Shown: in pieces, positions 1 to 6,561 of the stretch
Position numbering within the stretch: the first letter of the stretch is position 1
Layout of the letters: each line of letters starts with the position of its first letter
NCBI GenBank assembly: GCA_007131045.1
Contig: SLRI01000402.1
Coordinates: 1-6,571, forward strand
Reading direction: 5' to 3'
DNA from: Rhodospirillales bacterium
Lineage (GTDB): Bacteria > Pseudomonadota > Alphaproteobacteria > Geminicoccales > Geminicoccaceae
Length of the DNA stretch: 6,571 bases
Notes under the pieces: model-generated
What the model was told of the DNA's origin: nothing
Databases searched by the model: none
The model's input: the letters and a program-made list of their open reading frames with translations, nothing else
Program-made: the position numbers and the translations under genes

Positions 1-196
1 ACTCCGGATGGTTCAGCGCGTCATAGAGCGTCCGCTTCGGCTTCGGCGCTGCCTCCAAGGCCGAAAAGGCTTCGTAATCGACCAAGACGAAGCGCGGCCG
101 GCCGCGATCGGTGATGATCACCGGCCCCTTCTCGGCCGCCTTCTTGGCCGCACTCGGGTTGCGGTTGAACTCGCGACTGGTGAGCGTGGTCGGCAT
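1..196 (-). CDS. Phd/YefM-family antitoxin, partial (3' end beyond the left edge)
   Basis: The 65 visible codons begin MPTTLTSREFNRNPSAAKKA and continue through GPVIITDRGRPRFVLVDYEAF. This is the Phd/YefM fold: an N-terminal DNA-binding half (S/T-x-x-E/R-F-N, then the helix ending in AAEKG), followed by the 'GPVIITDRGRP..VLV' strands and a helix starting YEAF (residues 41-44). Antitoxins of this family bind their own promoter and neutralise a toxin through the C-terminal tail, which here starts near KPKRTLYDAL (residues 52-61) and runs off the window. The ATG at 194-196 is preceded by GGAGG (205-209 on the plus strand, 8-nt spacing), so the start is well supported. A GTG three codons upstream lies inside that ribosome-binding site and is unlikely to be used. 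A 22-bp palindrome 20 nt upstream fits autoregulation. The toxin (PIN/VapC-like, Doc or RelE-like) should follow on the minus strand; which type cannot be seen. Confidence 0.85.
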   Translation of the reverse strand, partial: MPTTLTSREFNRNPSAAKKAAEKGPVIITDRGRPRFVLVDYEAFSALEAAPKPKRTLYDALNHPE

Positions 197-204
197 GGTC
201 GGCA
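187..204 (-). repeat. 9-bp tandem duplication spanning the antitoxin start codon
   Basis: On the minus strand the 9-mer TGCCGACCA occurs twice back to back. The ATG start codon straddles the junction, so the second and third codons (CCG ACC) repeat the leader sequence just before it. The unit is a multiple of three, so gain or loss of a copy would keep frame but change the distance between the GGAGG site and the start. Confidence 0.8.
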
Positions 205-216
205 CCTCCAGAAAGC

Positions 217-238
217 AAGGTAGTATCGATACTACCTT
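217..238. promoter_or_regulatory. 22-bp perfect palindrome, probable antitoxin operator
   Basis: The half-site AAGGTAGTATC is followed immediately by its exact reverse complement, giving a 22-bp perfect palindrome with no spacer, centred on ATCGAT. It ends 20 nt before the antitoxin ATG, where a repressor would cover the -10 region or transcription start. Phd/YefM proteins bind palindromic operators as dimers and repress their own operon, so this is the obvious candidate site. I could not assign convincing -35 and -10 hexamers around it: TAGTAT inside the palindrome is only a weak -10 match and has no good -35 partner. The operator role is inferred from position and symmetry. Confidence 0.75.
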
Positions 239-414
239 TTGTCGATGGTCCGATATGGTGACGCAAAGCCGCGCGACGCCTGGAGAAGGTCGGCCAAGGG
301 AAGAGGAATCTGGAGAGGCTAGCCTCCCCAGGCCCCACCGTTACTTTGGGTTGGTGGATGGGTCGTCAAGTCCTGGATCAGGGCCCCGTTCAGTCATACT
401 TAGATACGCCAATC

Positions 415-465
415 GTTAATTGCGTAATGTGTCCCCCGAATTAACCGTCCACGCCTTCGACGGTT
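415..465. repeat. Two overlapping inverted repeats sharing one arm
   Basis: GTTAATT (415-421) pairs with AATTAAC (439-445) across a 17-nt loop. AACCGTC (443-449) pairs with GACGGTT (459-465) across a 9-nt loop. The two stems share positions 443-445 and so exclude one another, as in a switch between two structures. They lie about 180-220 nt upstream of the antitoxin palindrome and over 120 nt downstream of the SDR stop, so no gene can be assigned to them confidently. Stems of 7 bp are short enough that chance is a real alternative. Confidence 0.4.
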
Positions 466-541
466 GAAGGGTGCGAGCTCGGAGGCTGATCATCGCGCTC
501 TCGGCGACCCCGTGCCACCACTGCCAAAGTCCCGAGGGGGC

Positions 542-576
542 GCGGGGGAGATCATTTCCCCCGCTCTTTTCTTCTC
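542..576. terminator. G/C-rich hairpin with a pyrimidine tract, possible terminator
   Basis: GCGGGGGA (542-549) pairs perfectly with TCCCCCGC (557-564) around a 7-nt loop. On the plus strand it is followed by the T-rich run TCTTTTCTTCTC (565-576). It sits 27 nt beyond the SDR stop codon, the usual place for that gene's terminator. However, the T-rich side faces the SDR gene, so for the SDR transcript the stem lacks a following U tract. It may be an intrinsic terminator for plus-strand transcription, or a 3'-end stabilising stem for the SDR mRNA. Confidence 0.45.
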
Positions 577-590
577 TCGGCCATCCTCGC

Positions 591-1346
591 CTACAGCACT
601 GCCAGCATGCCGCCGTCGACGTAGATGATCTGGCCGTTGACGAAGCTGGAGGCGTCGGATGCGAGGAAGATACAGGCGCCTTGGAGTTCCTCGACCTCGC
701 CCCAGCGGCCGGCGGGGGTTCGTTTTTCGACCCAGGCGTTGAAGTCCGGGTCCTCGACCAGCGCCTTGTTCAGGGGTGTGGCGAAGTAGCCCGGGCCGAT
801 GCCGTTGATCTGCAGACCAAAGCGGGCCCAGTCGGCGCACATCCCCTTGGTGAGCTGCTTCACAGCACCCTTGGCCGCCGTGTAGGGGGCGACGGTCTGC
901 CGCCCGGCCTCGCTCATCAGCGAGCAGATGTTGATGATCTTGCCGCGCTTGCGCTCGATCATGCGCTTGGCGACGGCCTGGCCGACGAAGAACACCGCAT
1001 CGAGGTTGGTCGCCATCACCTCGCGCCAGGTCTCGACCGGAAACTCGTGCAGCGGGGCGCGGCGCTGGATGCCGGCATTGTTGACCAGGATGTCGATCGG
1101 CCCTTCCTCGGCCTCGAGTGTGGCGATTGCGGCCTCGCTGGCTGCGGGGTCGGTGACGTCGAAGATCGCCGTCGCGGCACCGGGCAGGCGGCCGCGCGCC
1201 GCCTCGAGCCTTTCGGCATCGCGGCCGTTCAGGACCACGGCGGCTCCGGCCGCTGCCAGACCCTCGGCCAGGGCGAAGCCGATCCCCTGGCTCGAGCCCG
1301 TGATCAGCGCCCGCCTGCCGGTCAGATCGAAAAGCCTCGTCGACAT
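591..1346 (-). CDS. idnO: SDR-family oxidoreductase, probable gluconate 5-dehydrogenase
   Basis: A 251-residue classical short-chain dehydrogenase/reductase of normal family length. The Rossmann glycine motif TGSSQGIG is at 16-23, NNAG at 89-92, the catalytic Asn at 114, and the Ser-Tyr-Lys triad is S142, Y155 and K159, followed by PG at 185-186. The stretches VNNAGIQRR, INICS, KGAVKQLTKGMC, GYFATPLNKALVED and DGGML closely match my memory of E. coli IdnO, which interconverts 5-ketogluconate and D-gluconate with NAD(P)H in the cytoplasm. Arg42 in NGRD after the second strand favours NADP(H). The ATG at 1344-1346 has a purine-rich AGGGAGAGG ribosome-binding site about 5 nt upstream; the stop is TAG at 591-593. 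It is divergent from ftsH with an 80-nt gap and has no visible idonate or gluconate pathway partners, so the substrate could be another sugar acid or polyol. The fold and catalytic class are certain; the substrate is inferred. Confidence 0.9.
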   Translation of the reverse strand: MSTRLFDLTGRRALITGSSQGIGFALAEGLAAAGAAVVLNGRDAERLEAARGRLPGAATAIFDVTDPAASEAAIATLEAEEGPIDILVNNAGIQRRAPLHEFPVETWREVMATNLDAVFFVGQAVAKRMIERKRGKIINICSLMSEAGRQTVAPYTAAKGAVKQLTKGMCADWARFGLQINGIGPGYFATPLNKALVEDPDFNAWVEKRTPAGRWGEVEELQGACIFLASDASSFVNGQIIYVDGGMLAVL

Positions 1347-1426
1347 GTCGTCCTCTCCCTGGTTGTTCGCCGCTCGTAGTGCTTATCTCAGGCGAATGGC
1401 AAGCGGCGGGCGAGCGGGGGACGGTC
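1347..1426. promoter_or_regulatory. Divergent intergenic region between the SDR gene and ftsH
   Basis: These 80 nt separate two divergent genes and should hold promoters for both. I could not identify a good sigma-70 or heat-shock sigma-32 promoter on either strand; TTGTTC (1363-1368) followed by TATCTC (1384-1389) is weak. A 6-bp dyad, TTCGCC (1366-1371) and GGCGAA (1391-1396), is nearly central with a 19-nt spacer and could be a regulator site, but a dyad this short may be chance. Confidence 0.4.
1416..1421 (+). promoter_or_regulatory. ribosome-binding site that sets the ftsH start
   Basis: GGGGGA lies 5 nt before the ATG at 1427. This favours starting there over the in-frame GTG at 1379, which has no purine-rich leader. 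A second ATG at 1433 (residue 3) is 11 nt from the same site and remains possible; it would change the protein by only two residues. Confidence 0.6.
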
Positions 1427-3259
1427 ATGGACATGGACAAAAAGCAGCAGATCAACCTGAGCTACGTGCTGATCGCCTTCATGCTGCTGTTGATCTTCCA
1501 GAGCTGGTGGGCGGCCCAGCAGCAGATCGAGACCATCCCCTACAGCGAGTTCGAGGCGCTGGTCGAGCAGGGGGCGATCGAGGAGCTCCGGGTCTCGGAA
1601 AACTACGTGCAGGGGCGGTTGCGCGAGCCGACCGAGACCGGGGCCACGCATTTCCGCACCACCCGCGTCGAGATGGACATGGCGGAGTGGCTGCGTGACC
1701 AGGACGTCCGCTTCGCCGGCGAGATCGAGGCGACGTTCTTTCGCGACCTGCTCTCCTGGCTGATCCCGATCGCGCTGATCATCGGCTTCTGGTTCTTCAT
1801 GATCCGCCGCTTCGCCGAGAAGCAGGGCTTCGGCGGGCTGATGCAGGTCGGCAAGTCCAAGGCCAAGATCTATGTCGAGAAGGACACCAAGGTCAGCTTC
1901 GCCGACGTCGCCGGGGTCGACGAGGCCAAGGACGAGCTCTTGGAGATCGTCAATTTCCTCAAGGATCCCGACACCTATGGCCGGCTCGGGGCGCGCATCC
2001 CCAAGGGCATCCTCTTGGTCGGCCCGCCCGGCACCGGCAAGACGCTCTTGGCCCGGGCGGTCGCCGGCGAGGCGGGGGTGCCGTTCTTCTCGATCTCGGG
2101 CTCGGAATTCGTCGAGATGTTCGTGGGCGTGGGGGCGGCCCGGGTCCGCGACCTGTTCGAGCAGGCCGGCAAGTCCAAGCCCTGCATCATCTTCATCGAC
2201 GAGCTCGATGCCTTGGGCCGGGCCCGTTCGGCCGGCCAGATGGGCGGCGGCGGCCACGACGAGAAGGAGCAGACCCTCAACCAGCTCTTGGCCGAGCTCG
2301 ACGGTTTCGATCCGTCGGAGGGCATCGTCCTCTTGGGTGCCACCAACCGCCCGGAAATCCTCGACCCGGCGCTGCTGCGCGCCGGCCGCTTCGACCGCCA
2401 GGTCCTGGTCGACCGCCCGGACAAGGCGGGCCGGCTGCAGATCTTGAAGGTGCACATCAAGAAAATCCGAAAGCTCGGCCACGACGTGAAGCTCGAGCAG
2501 GTGGCGGCCCTCACCCCGGGCTTCTCCGGCGCCGATCTCGCCAACCTGGTCAACGAGGCAGCACTGCTCGCCACCCGCCGCAAGGCCGATTCGGTGACCA
2601 TGGACGACTTCAACAACGCCATCGAGCGGATCATCGCCGGGCTCGAGAAGCGCTCGCGCATCCTCCACCCCAAGGAGCGCAAGGTGGTGGCCTATCACGA
2701 GATGGGCCACGCCCTGGTCGCGGCCACGCTGCCGACGACCGACCCGGTGCACAAGGTCTCGATCATCCCGCGCGGCATCGGCGCTCTGGGCTATACGATC
2801 CAAAGGCCCGAGGAGGAGCGCTTCTTGATGACGACGCAAGAGCTGAAGGAGAAGATGGCGGTCTTGATGGGCGGGCGGGCCGCCGAGCAGGTCGTCTTCG
2901 GCGAGATCTCGACCGGGGCCGCCGACGACCTCGACAAGATCAGCGACATTGCGCGCCACATGGTGACCCGCTACGGCATGGACGCGGCAACGCATCAGGT
3001 GGTCTACGACCCGCAGCGCCAATCGTTCCTCGGCGAGAACGGCATGCCGGTGGCGAGGCCGCGCAACTACAGCGAGGAGACGGCGCGTGAGATCGACCTC
3101 GCCATCCGCCAGCTGGTCGAGGAGGCGTTCGAGCAGGCCGTGGCGATCCTCGAGGAACGGCGCGACGACCTCGACAAGGGCGCCGAAATCCTGCTGGAGC
3201 AGGAGACCATCACCAGCACCGAGGTTCCCATGCTGAAGCAGCAAAAGCGCGCCGCCTGA
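1427..3259 (+). CDS. ftsH: ATP-dependent zinc metalloprotease FtsH, probable secondary paralogue
   Basis: A 610-residue membrane-anchored AAA+ protease that unfolds and degrades membrane and soluble proteins as a hexamer. Order: membrane helix 1 (about 11-28), a periplasmic domain (about 29-107), membrane helix 2 (about 108-127), the AAA+ module, then the M41 peptidase. Visible motifs are Walker A GPPGTGKT (199-206), the pore loop MFVGVG (231-236), Walker B IIFIDE (254-259), arginine fingers R321 and R324 in GRFDR, and zinc ligands H424 and H428 in HEMGH with D501 as the likely third. All are intact, so it should be active. Unlike housekeeping FtsH (HEAGH as I recall), it has HEMGH and a GYTIQRP segment, and it ends shortly after the helical domain, without the long tail of the 644-residue E. 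coli protein. It is followed 12 nt later by an AsmA-family gene and not by folP/glmM, which also points to a paralogue. FtsH identity is near certain; paralogue status is inferred. Confidence 0.97.
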   Translation: MDMDKKQQINLSYVLIAFMLLLIFQSWWAAQQQIETIPYSEFEALVEQGAIEELRVSENYVQGRLREPTETGATHFRTTRVEMDMAEWLRDQDVRFAGEIEATFFRDLLSWLIPIALIIGFWFFMIRRFAEKQGFGGLMQVGKSKAKIYVEKDTKVSFADVAGVDEAKDELLEIVNFLKDPDTYGRLGARIPKGILLVGPPGTGKTLLARAVAGEAGVPFFSISGSEFVEMFVGVGAARVRDLFEQAGKSKPCIIFIDELDALGRARSAGQMGGGGHDEKEQTLNQLLAELDGFDPSEGIVLLGATNRPEILDPALLRAGRFDRQVLVDRPDKAGRLQILKVHIKKIRKLGHDVKLEQVAALTPGFSGADLANLVNEAALLATRRKADSVTMDDFNNAIERIIAGLEKRSRILHPKERKVVAYHEMGHALVAATLPTTDPVHKVSIIPRGIGALGYTIQRPEEERFLMTTQELKEKMAVLMGGRAAEQVVFGEISTGAADDLDKISDIARHMVTRYGMDAATHQVVYDPQRQSFLGENGMPVARPRNYSEETAREIDLAIRQLVEEAFEQAVAILEERRDDLDKGAEILLEQETITSTEVPMLKQQKRAA

Positions 3260-3271
3260 GAGATTTGATCG

Positions 3272-5440
3272 ATGAAAAAGCTCCTCCTGGGCCTGCTCCT
3301 CCTCGTCGTCCTGCTCGTGGGCACGGCCGTGGCGCTGCCGTTCGTCCTGCCGCGCGACATGATCAGGGCCGAGCTCGAACAGCGCCTCTCGGCCGAGCTC
3401 GAGCGCGAGGTGCGGATCGAGGGCCCGCTCGAGCTGCGCCCCTGGCGGCCGTTCGCCTTGACCTTGAGAGACATCCACGTCGCCAACCCGGACTGGGCGC
3501 GCGAGCCCACCCTCGCCCGGATCGAGCGGCTCGACCTCGAGGTCGACGCCCTGGCCTATCTCGGCGGCACGGTCGTCGTCGAGCGGCTGCTGCTCGAGCG
3601 GCCGGTCCTGGCACTCGAAACGCATGCCGACGGCACGCCGAGCTGGCAGTTCGGCGGAGCCGGCGACAACACCACGGCCGGCCGCGACACCGGCCCCAGC
3701 CCCGGCGATGCGCCGGCCGGCGACTTGCCGACGCTGCGGATCGGTGAGATCCGCCTCAGCGACGGCGCCGTCACCGTCTACGACCACGCCACCGGCGAAG
3801 CGCGCACCTTCAGCGAGCTCGAACTCTGGGCGCGGGGTGAGCCGGACAGCGCCGTCCTCAATCTCGACGGCAGCGTCACCAGCGGCGGCGAGCGCGCCAC
3901 GCTCAATGCGGTGATCGGCGACCTCGACGGCCTGCTCGCGGGCGAGCCGAGCTCGCTCACCCTCGACGTCGCCGCCCCCGGCCTCGGCATCGCCGCCGAC
4001 GGCGAGGCGGACCCGGCCGGCAGCGCGGTTCTCGCCGTCACCGCCGATGCGGCGCCACGCCAGCTGCTCGACTGGCTCGGCCAGCCGCTCGACCTGCCCG
4101 AGGGCCGGCTCGAGGCCGTCAACCTGACCGTCGATCTGGCCGCCACCCCCACCGGCCTCGCACTCCGGGCACTGACCGTCGAGCTCGACGACCTGCGCTT
4201 TTTGGGCGAGCTCGAGCTCGCCTTCGCCGAGCGCCCGCGGCTCACGGGTTCGCTCGCCCTCGGCGACCTCGACCTGCGTCCCTACCTGGATGGCGAAGGC
4301 CGAAACTCGAACGAGCCGGCTGACGACAACCCGGCTCCCGACAACGCCCCCGACAACGCCCCGGGCGCGGCCGGGGGGTGGCCGGACGAGCCCTTGGCGC
4401 TGCCGCTGCCGCTGCCGCTCGATCTCGCGGTCGATCTCACCTTCGCCAGCCTCGCCGCCGACGAGCTCCGGCTCGGCCAGGGTGCCGCCACGCTCACCGC
4501 CGATGCCGCGGCGACCCGGATCGAGATCACCGCCCTCGAGCTCTACGACGGCCGGCTCACCGGCAATGTCACCTTGACCAACGGCGCGGTCACCGGCCTC
4601 GCCGCCACGGCCGAGGCGAGCGGCGTCCAGCTGCAGCCGCTGCTCGATGCCGTGGCCGACATCGACCGCTTCGCCGGCACCGGCAATCTGGCCTTTTCGA
4701 TCGAGAGCCGCGGGACGAGCGTCGACGCGCTGATCCGCGGCCTCGACGGCGAGGGCCGGATCCTCGCCCGCGACGGTGCGATCCTCGGCATCAATATAGG
4801 TGCTACCATGCGCCAGGTGATGACCTTGGGCGCCCAGAGTGCGGCAGCCGAGCCGCGGCAGACCGACTTCGCCGAGGCCGGCGGCAGCTTCACGATCGAA
4901 AGAGGCGTGCTGCAGAACGACGACTTGAGCTTGCGCGCGCCGCTGCTCCGGGTCGAGGGCCGCGGCAGCGTCGATCTCGGCAACCAGACCCTCGCCTACC
5001 GTCTGCTGCCACGCGTCGCCACCACCCTCGAAGGCCAGGACGCCGCGGCCGAGGCCGCCTTTCAGGCCGGGGTGCCGCTCTTGGTCCAGGGGCCCTGGGC
5101 CGATCCCGCCATCCGCCTCGATCTCGGCACCGCGCTCTCGGGTGACATCAGCGATCCGGCGATGCTGGCCGATGCCGTCCGCCGGATCGCCGGCGACCCG
5201 GAGCTGGTCGAGGACCTCCGAGACGCGCTGGGCATCGACCCCGACACCCCGCTCGGCACGCTGCTCGGCGGGGTGGGCGGTCTCCTGGAAGGCCTGGGCG
5301 GCCTCTTCGGCGGCACCCGAACGCCGCCAGGGCCGGGCGAGGAGGCTGACCCGAGAGGAGAGCCGCCGGACACCACCGAACCCTCTGACGATCCGGCGCA
5401 GCGGCTGCTCGAAGGCCTCGGCGGCCTGCTCCGCCGCTGA
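3272..5440 (+). CDS. AsmA family protein (inner-membrane-anchored envelope protein)
   Basis: This 722-residue protein starts with a signal anchor (Lys2-Lys3, then a Leu/Val-rich segment to about 26), followed by the typical AsmA N-terminal region: LPRDMIRAELEQRLSAELER, RDIHVANPDWA (67-76), LARIERLDLEVD and DGTPSWQF (120-127). Beta-rich repeats follow. A low-complexity Asn/Pro/Asp linker (about 344-373) leads into the conserved C-terminal AsmA domain (about 384-620, with DGAILGINIG at 501-510 and LVQGPWADPAIRLDL at 604-617). AsmA-like proteins are inner-membrane-anchored and mostly periplasmic; relatives such as TamB, YhdP and YdbH are implicated in moving phospholipid to the outer membrane. 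The tail (about 660-722) is Gly/Leu-rich with a repeated motif. It follows ftsH after 12 nt in the same reading frame, with TGA at 3257 and a second in-frame TGA at 3266. GAGAG overlapping the ftsH stop is a weak ribosome-binding site, suggesting translational coupling. Family is confident; the precise role is unknown. Confidence 0.92.
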   Translation: MKKLLLGLLLLVVLLVGTAVALPFVLPRDMIRAELEQRLSAELEREVRIEGPLELRPWRPFALTLRDIHVANPDWAREPTLARIERLDLEVDALAYLGGTVVVERLLLERPVLALETHADGTPSWQFGGAGDNTTAGRDTGPSPGDAPAGDLPTLRIGEIRLSDGAVTVYDHATGEARTFSELELWARGEPDSAVLNLDGSVTSGGERATLNAVIGDLDGLLAGEPSSLTLDVAAPGLGIAADGEADPAGSAVLAVTADAAPRQLLDWLGQPLDLPEGRLEAVNLTVDLAATPTGLALRALTVELDDLRFLGELELAFAERPRLTGSLALGDLDLRPYLDGEGRNSNEPADDNPAPDNAPDNAPGAAGGWPDEPLALPLPLPLDLAVDLTFASLAADELRLGQGAATLTADAAATRIEITALELYDGRLTGNVTLTNGAVTGLAATAEASGVQLQPLLDAVADIDRFAGTGNLAFSIESRGTSVDALIRGLDGEGRILARDGAILGINIGATMRQVMTLGAQSAAAEPRQTDFAEAGGSFTIERGVLQNDDLSLRAPLLRVEGRGSVDLGNQTLAYRLLPRVATTLEGQDAAAEAAFQAGVPLLVQGPWADPAIRLDLGTALSGDISDPAMLADAVRRIAGDPELVEDLRDALGIDPDTPLGTLLGGVGGLLEGLGGLFGGTRTPPGPGEEADPRGEPPDTTEPSDDPAQRLLEGLGGLLRR
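4337..4360 (+). repeat. 12-nt tandem duplication in the asmA linker
   Basis: CCCGACAACGCC occurs twice in tandem without mismatch. The repeat is in frame and encodes the Asp-Asn-Ala-Pro repetition in the low-complexity linker of the AsmA-family protein. Because the unit is four codons, copy-number change would lengthen or shorten the linker without breaking the frame. Confidence 0.8.
4400..4417 (+). repeat. Hexanucleotide repeat (CTGCCG)x3 in asmA
   Basis: Three perfect CTGCCG units encode Leu-Pro-Leu-Pro-Leu-Pro (377-382), just after the Asn/Pro linker and before the C-terminal AsmA domain. Slippage would change the number of Leu-Pro pairs in frame. It may simply reflect codon bias in a repetitive peptide. 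Confidence 0.75.
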
Positions 5441-5445
5441 ACGCG

Positions 5446-5493
5446 ACACGCCAGCGCCCGAATACGCCAACGCCCGCATACGCCAACGAAAGG
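5446..5493 (+). repeat. Three degenerate 16-nt tandem repeats before ltaE
   Basis: Between asmA and ltaE, three consecutive 16-nt blocks start at 5446, 5462 and 5478. The core ATACGCCAACG is identical in blocks two and three (5462-5472 and 5478-5488). Block one matches block two at 13 of 16 positions, and block three matches block two at 12 of 16. The last block ends in GAAAGG, the presumed ltaE ribosome-binding site. No stable hairpin or terminator is apparent in this 62-nt gap. Confidence 0.65.
5488..5493 (+). promoter_or_regulatory. ribosome-binding site for the ltaE TTG start
   Basis: GAAAGG lies 9 nt before the TTG at 5503. With the family's conserved N-terminus (IDLRSDT) beginning at the fourth codon, this supports TTG as the real start; no ATG or GTG lies suitably close upstream. 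Confidence 0.55.
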
Positions 5494-5502
5494 CAGACCC
5501 CC

Positions 5503-6561
<1,059 letters not shown>

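Larger units (their letters stand above)
197..590. other. Non-coding interval between the antitoxin and SDR genes
   Basis: No convincing protein gene lies in these 394 nt. Reading frames across it are low-complexity translations without recognisable domains. The interval holds the antitoxin ribosome-binding site and palindrome at its left end, a relatively AT-rich patch at about 390-445 with two overlapping dyads, and a G/C-rich hairpin at 542-564 just past the SDR stop codon. I see no tRNA, CRISPR repeat or transposase remnant. Confidence 0.6.

Noticed and set aside
21..338. Minus-strand frame overlapping the antitoxin and its palindrome
   Set aside because: It runs through the operator palindrome in a different frame, and its sequence has no antitoxin features.
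425..445. TGTGTCCCCCGAATTAA as a possible insertion-element end
   Set aside because: No matching inverted end, target duplication or transposase fragment is present in the window.
461..520. Possible tRNA-like segment ending near CCACCA
   Set aside because: No T-loop consensus, no anticodon stem and no acceptor-stem pairing could be found.
471..1379. Plus-strand open frame of about 300 codons opposite the SDR gene
   Set aside because: It is an antisense shadow of a well-supported gene, with no ribosome-binding site or recognisable domain.
1363..1389. Sigma-70-like promoter for ftsH
   Set aside because: TTGTTC with TATCTC at 15-nt spacing is too poor a match and too short a spacer to call.
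1379..1426. In-frame GTG upstream of ftsH that would add 16 residues
   Set aside because: The added peptide (LISGEWQAAGERGTV) is not FtsH-like, the GTG lacks a purine-rich leader, and the ATG at 1427 has GGGGGA at good spacing.
490..1455. Longer minus-strand frame overlapping the SDR gene
   Set aside because: It is out of frame with the SDR gene, whose translation matches the family over its full length; the alternative is arginine-rich with no motif.
1388..5479. A minus-strand open reading frame of 1363 codons running opposite ftsH and asmA
   Set aside because: Both sense genes lie in the same frame, and this antisense frame uses exactly the same triplets in reverse. It stays open simply because neither gene uses TTA, CTA or TCA codons, which are rare in GC-rich genomes. 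Its translation is compositionally biased with no domain.
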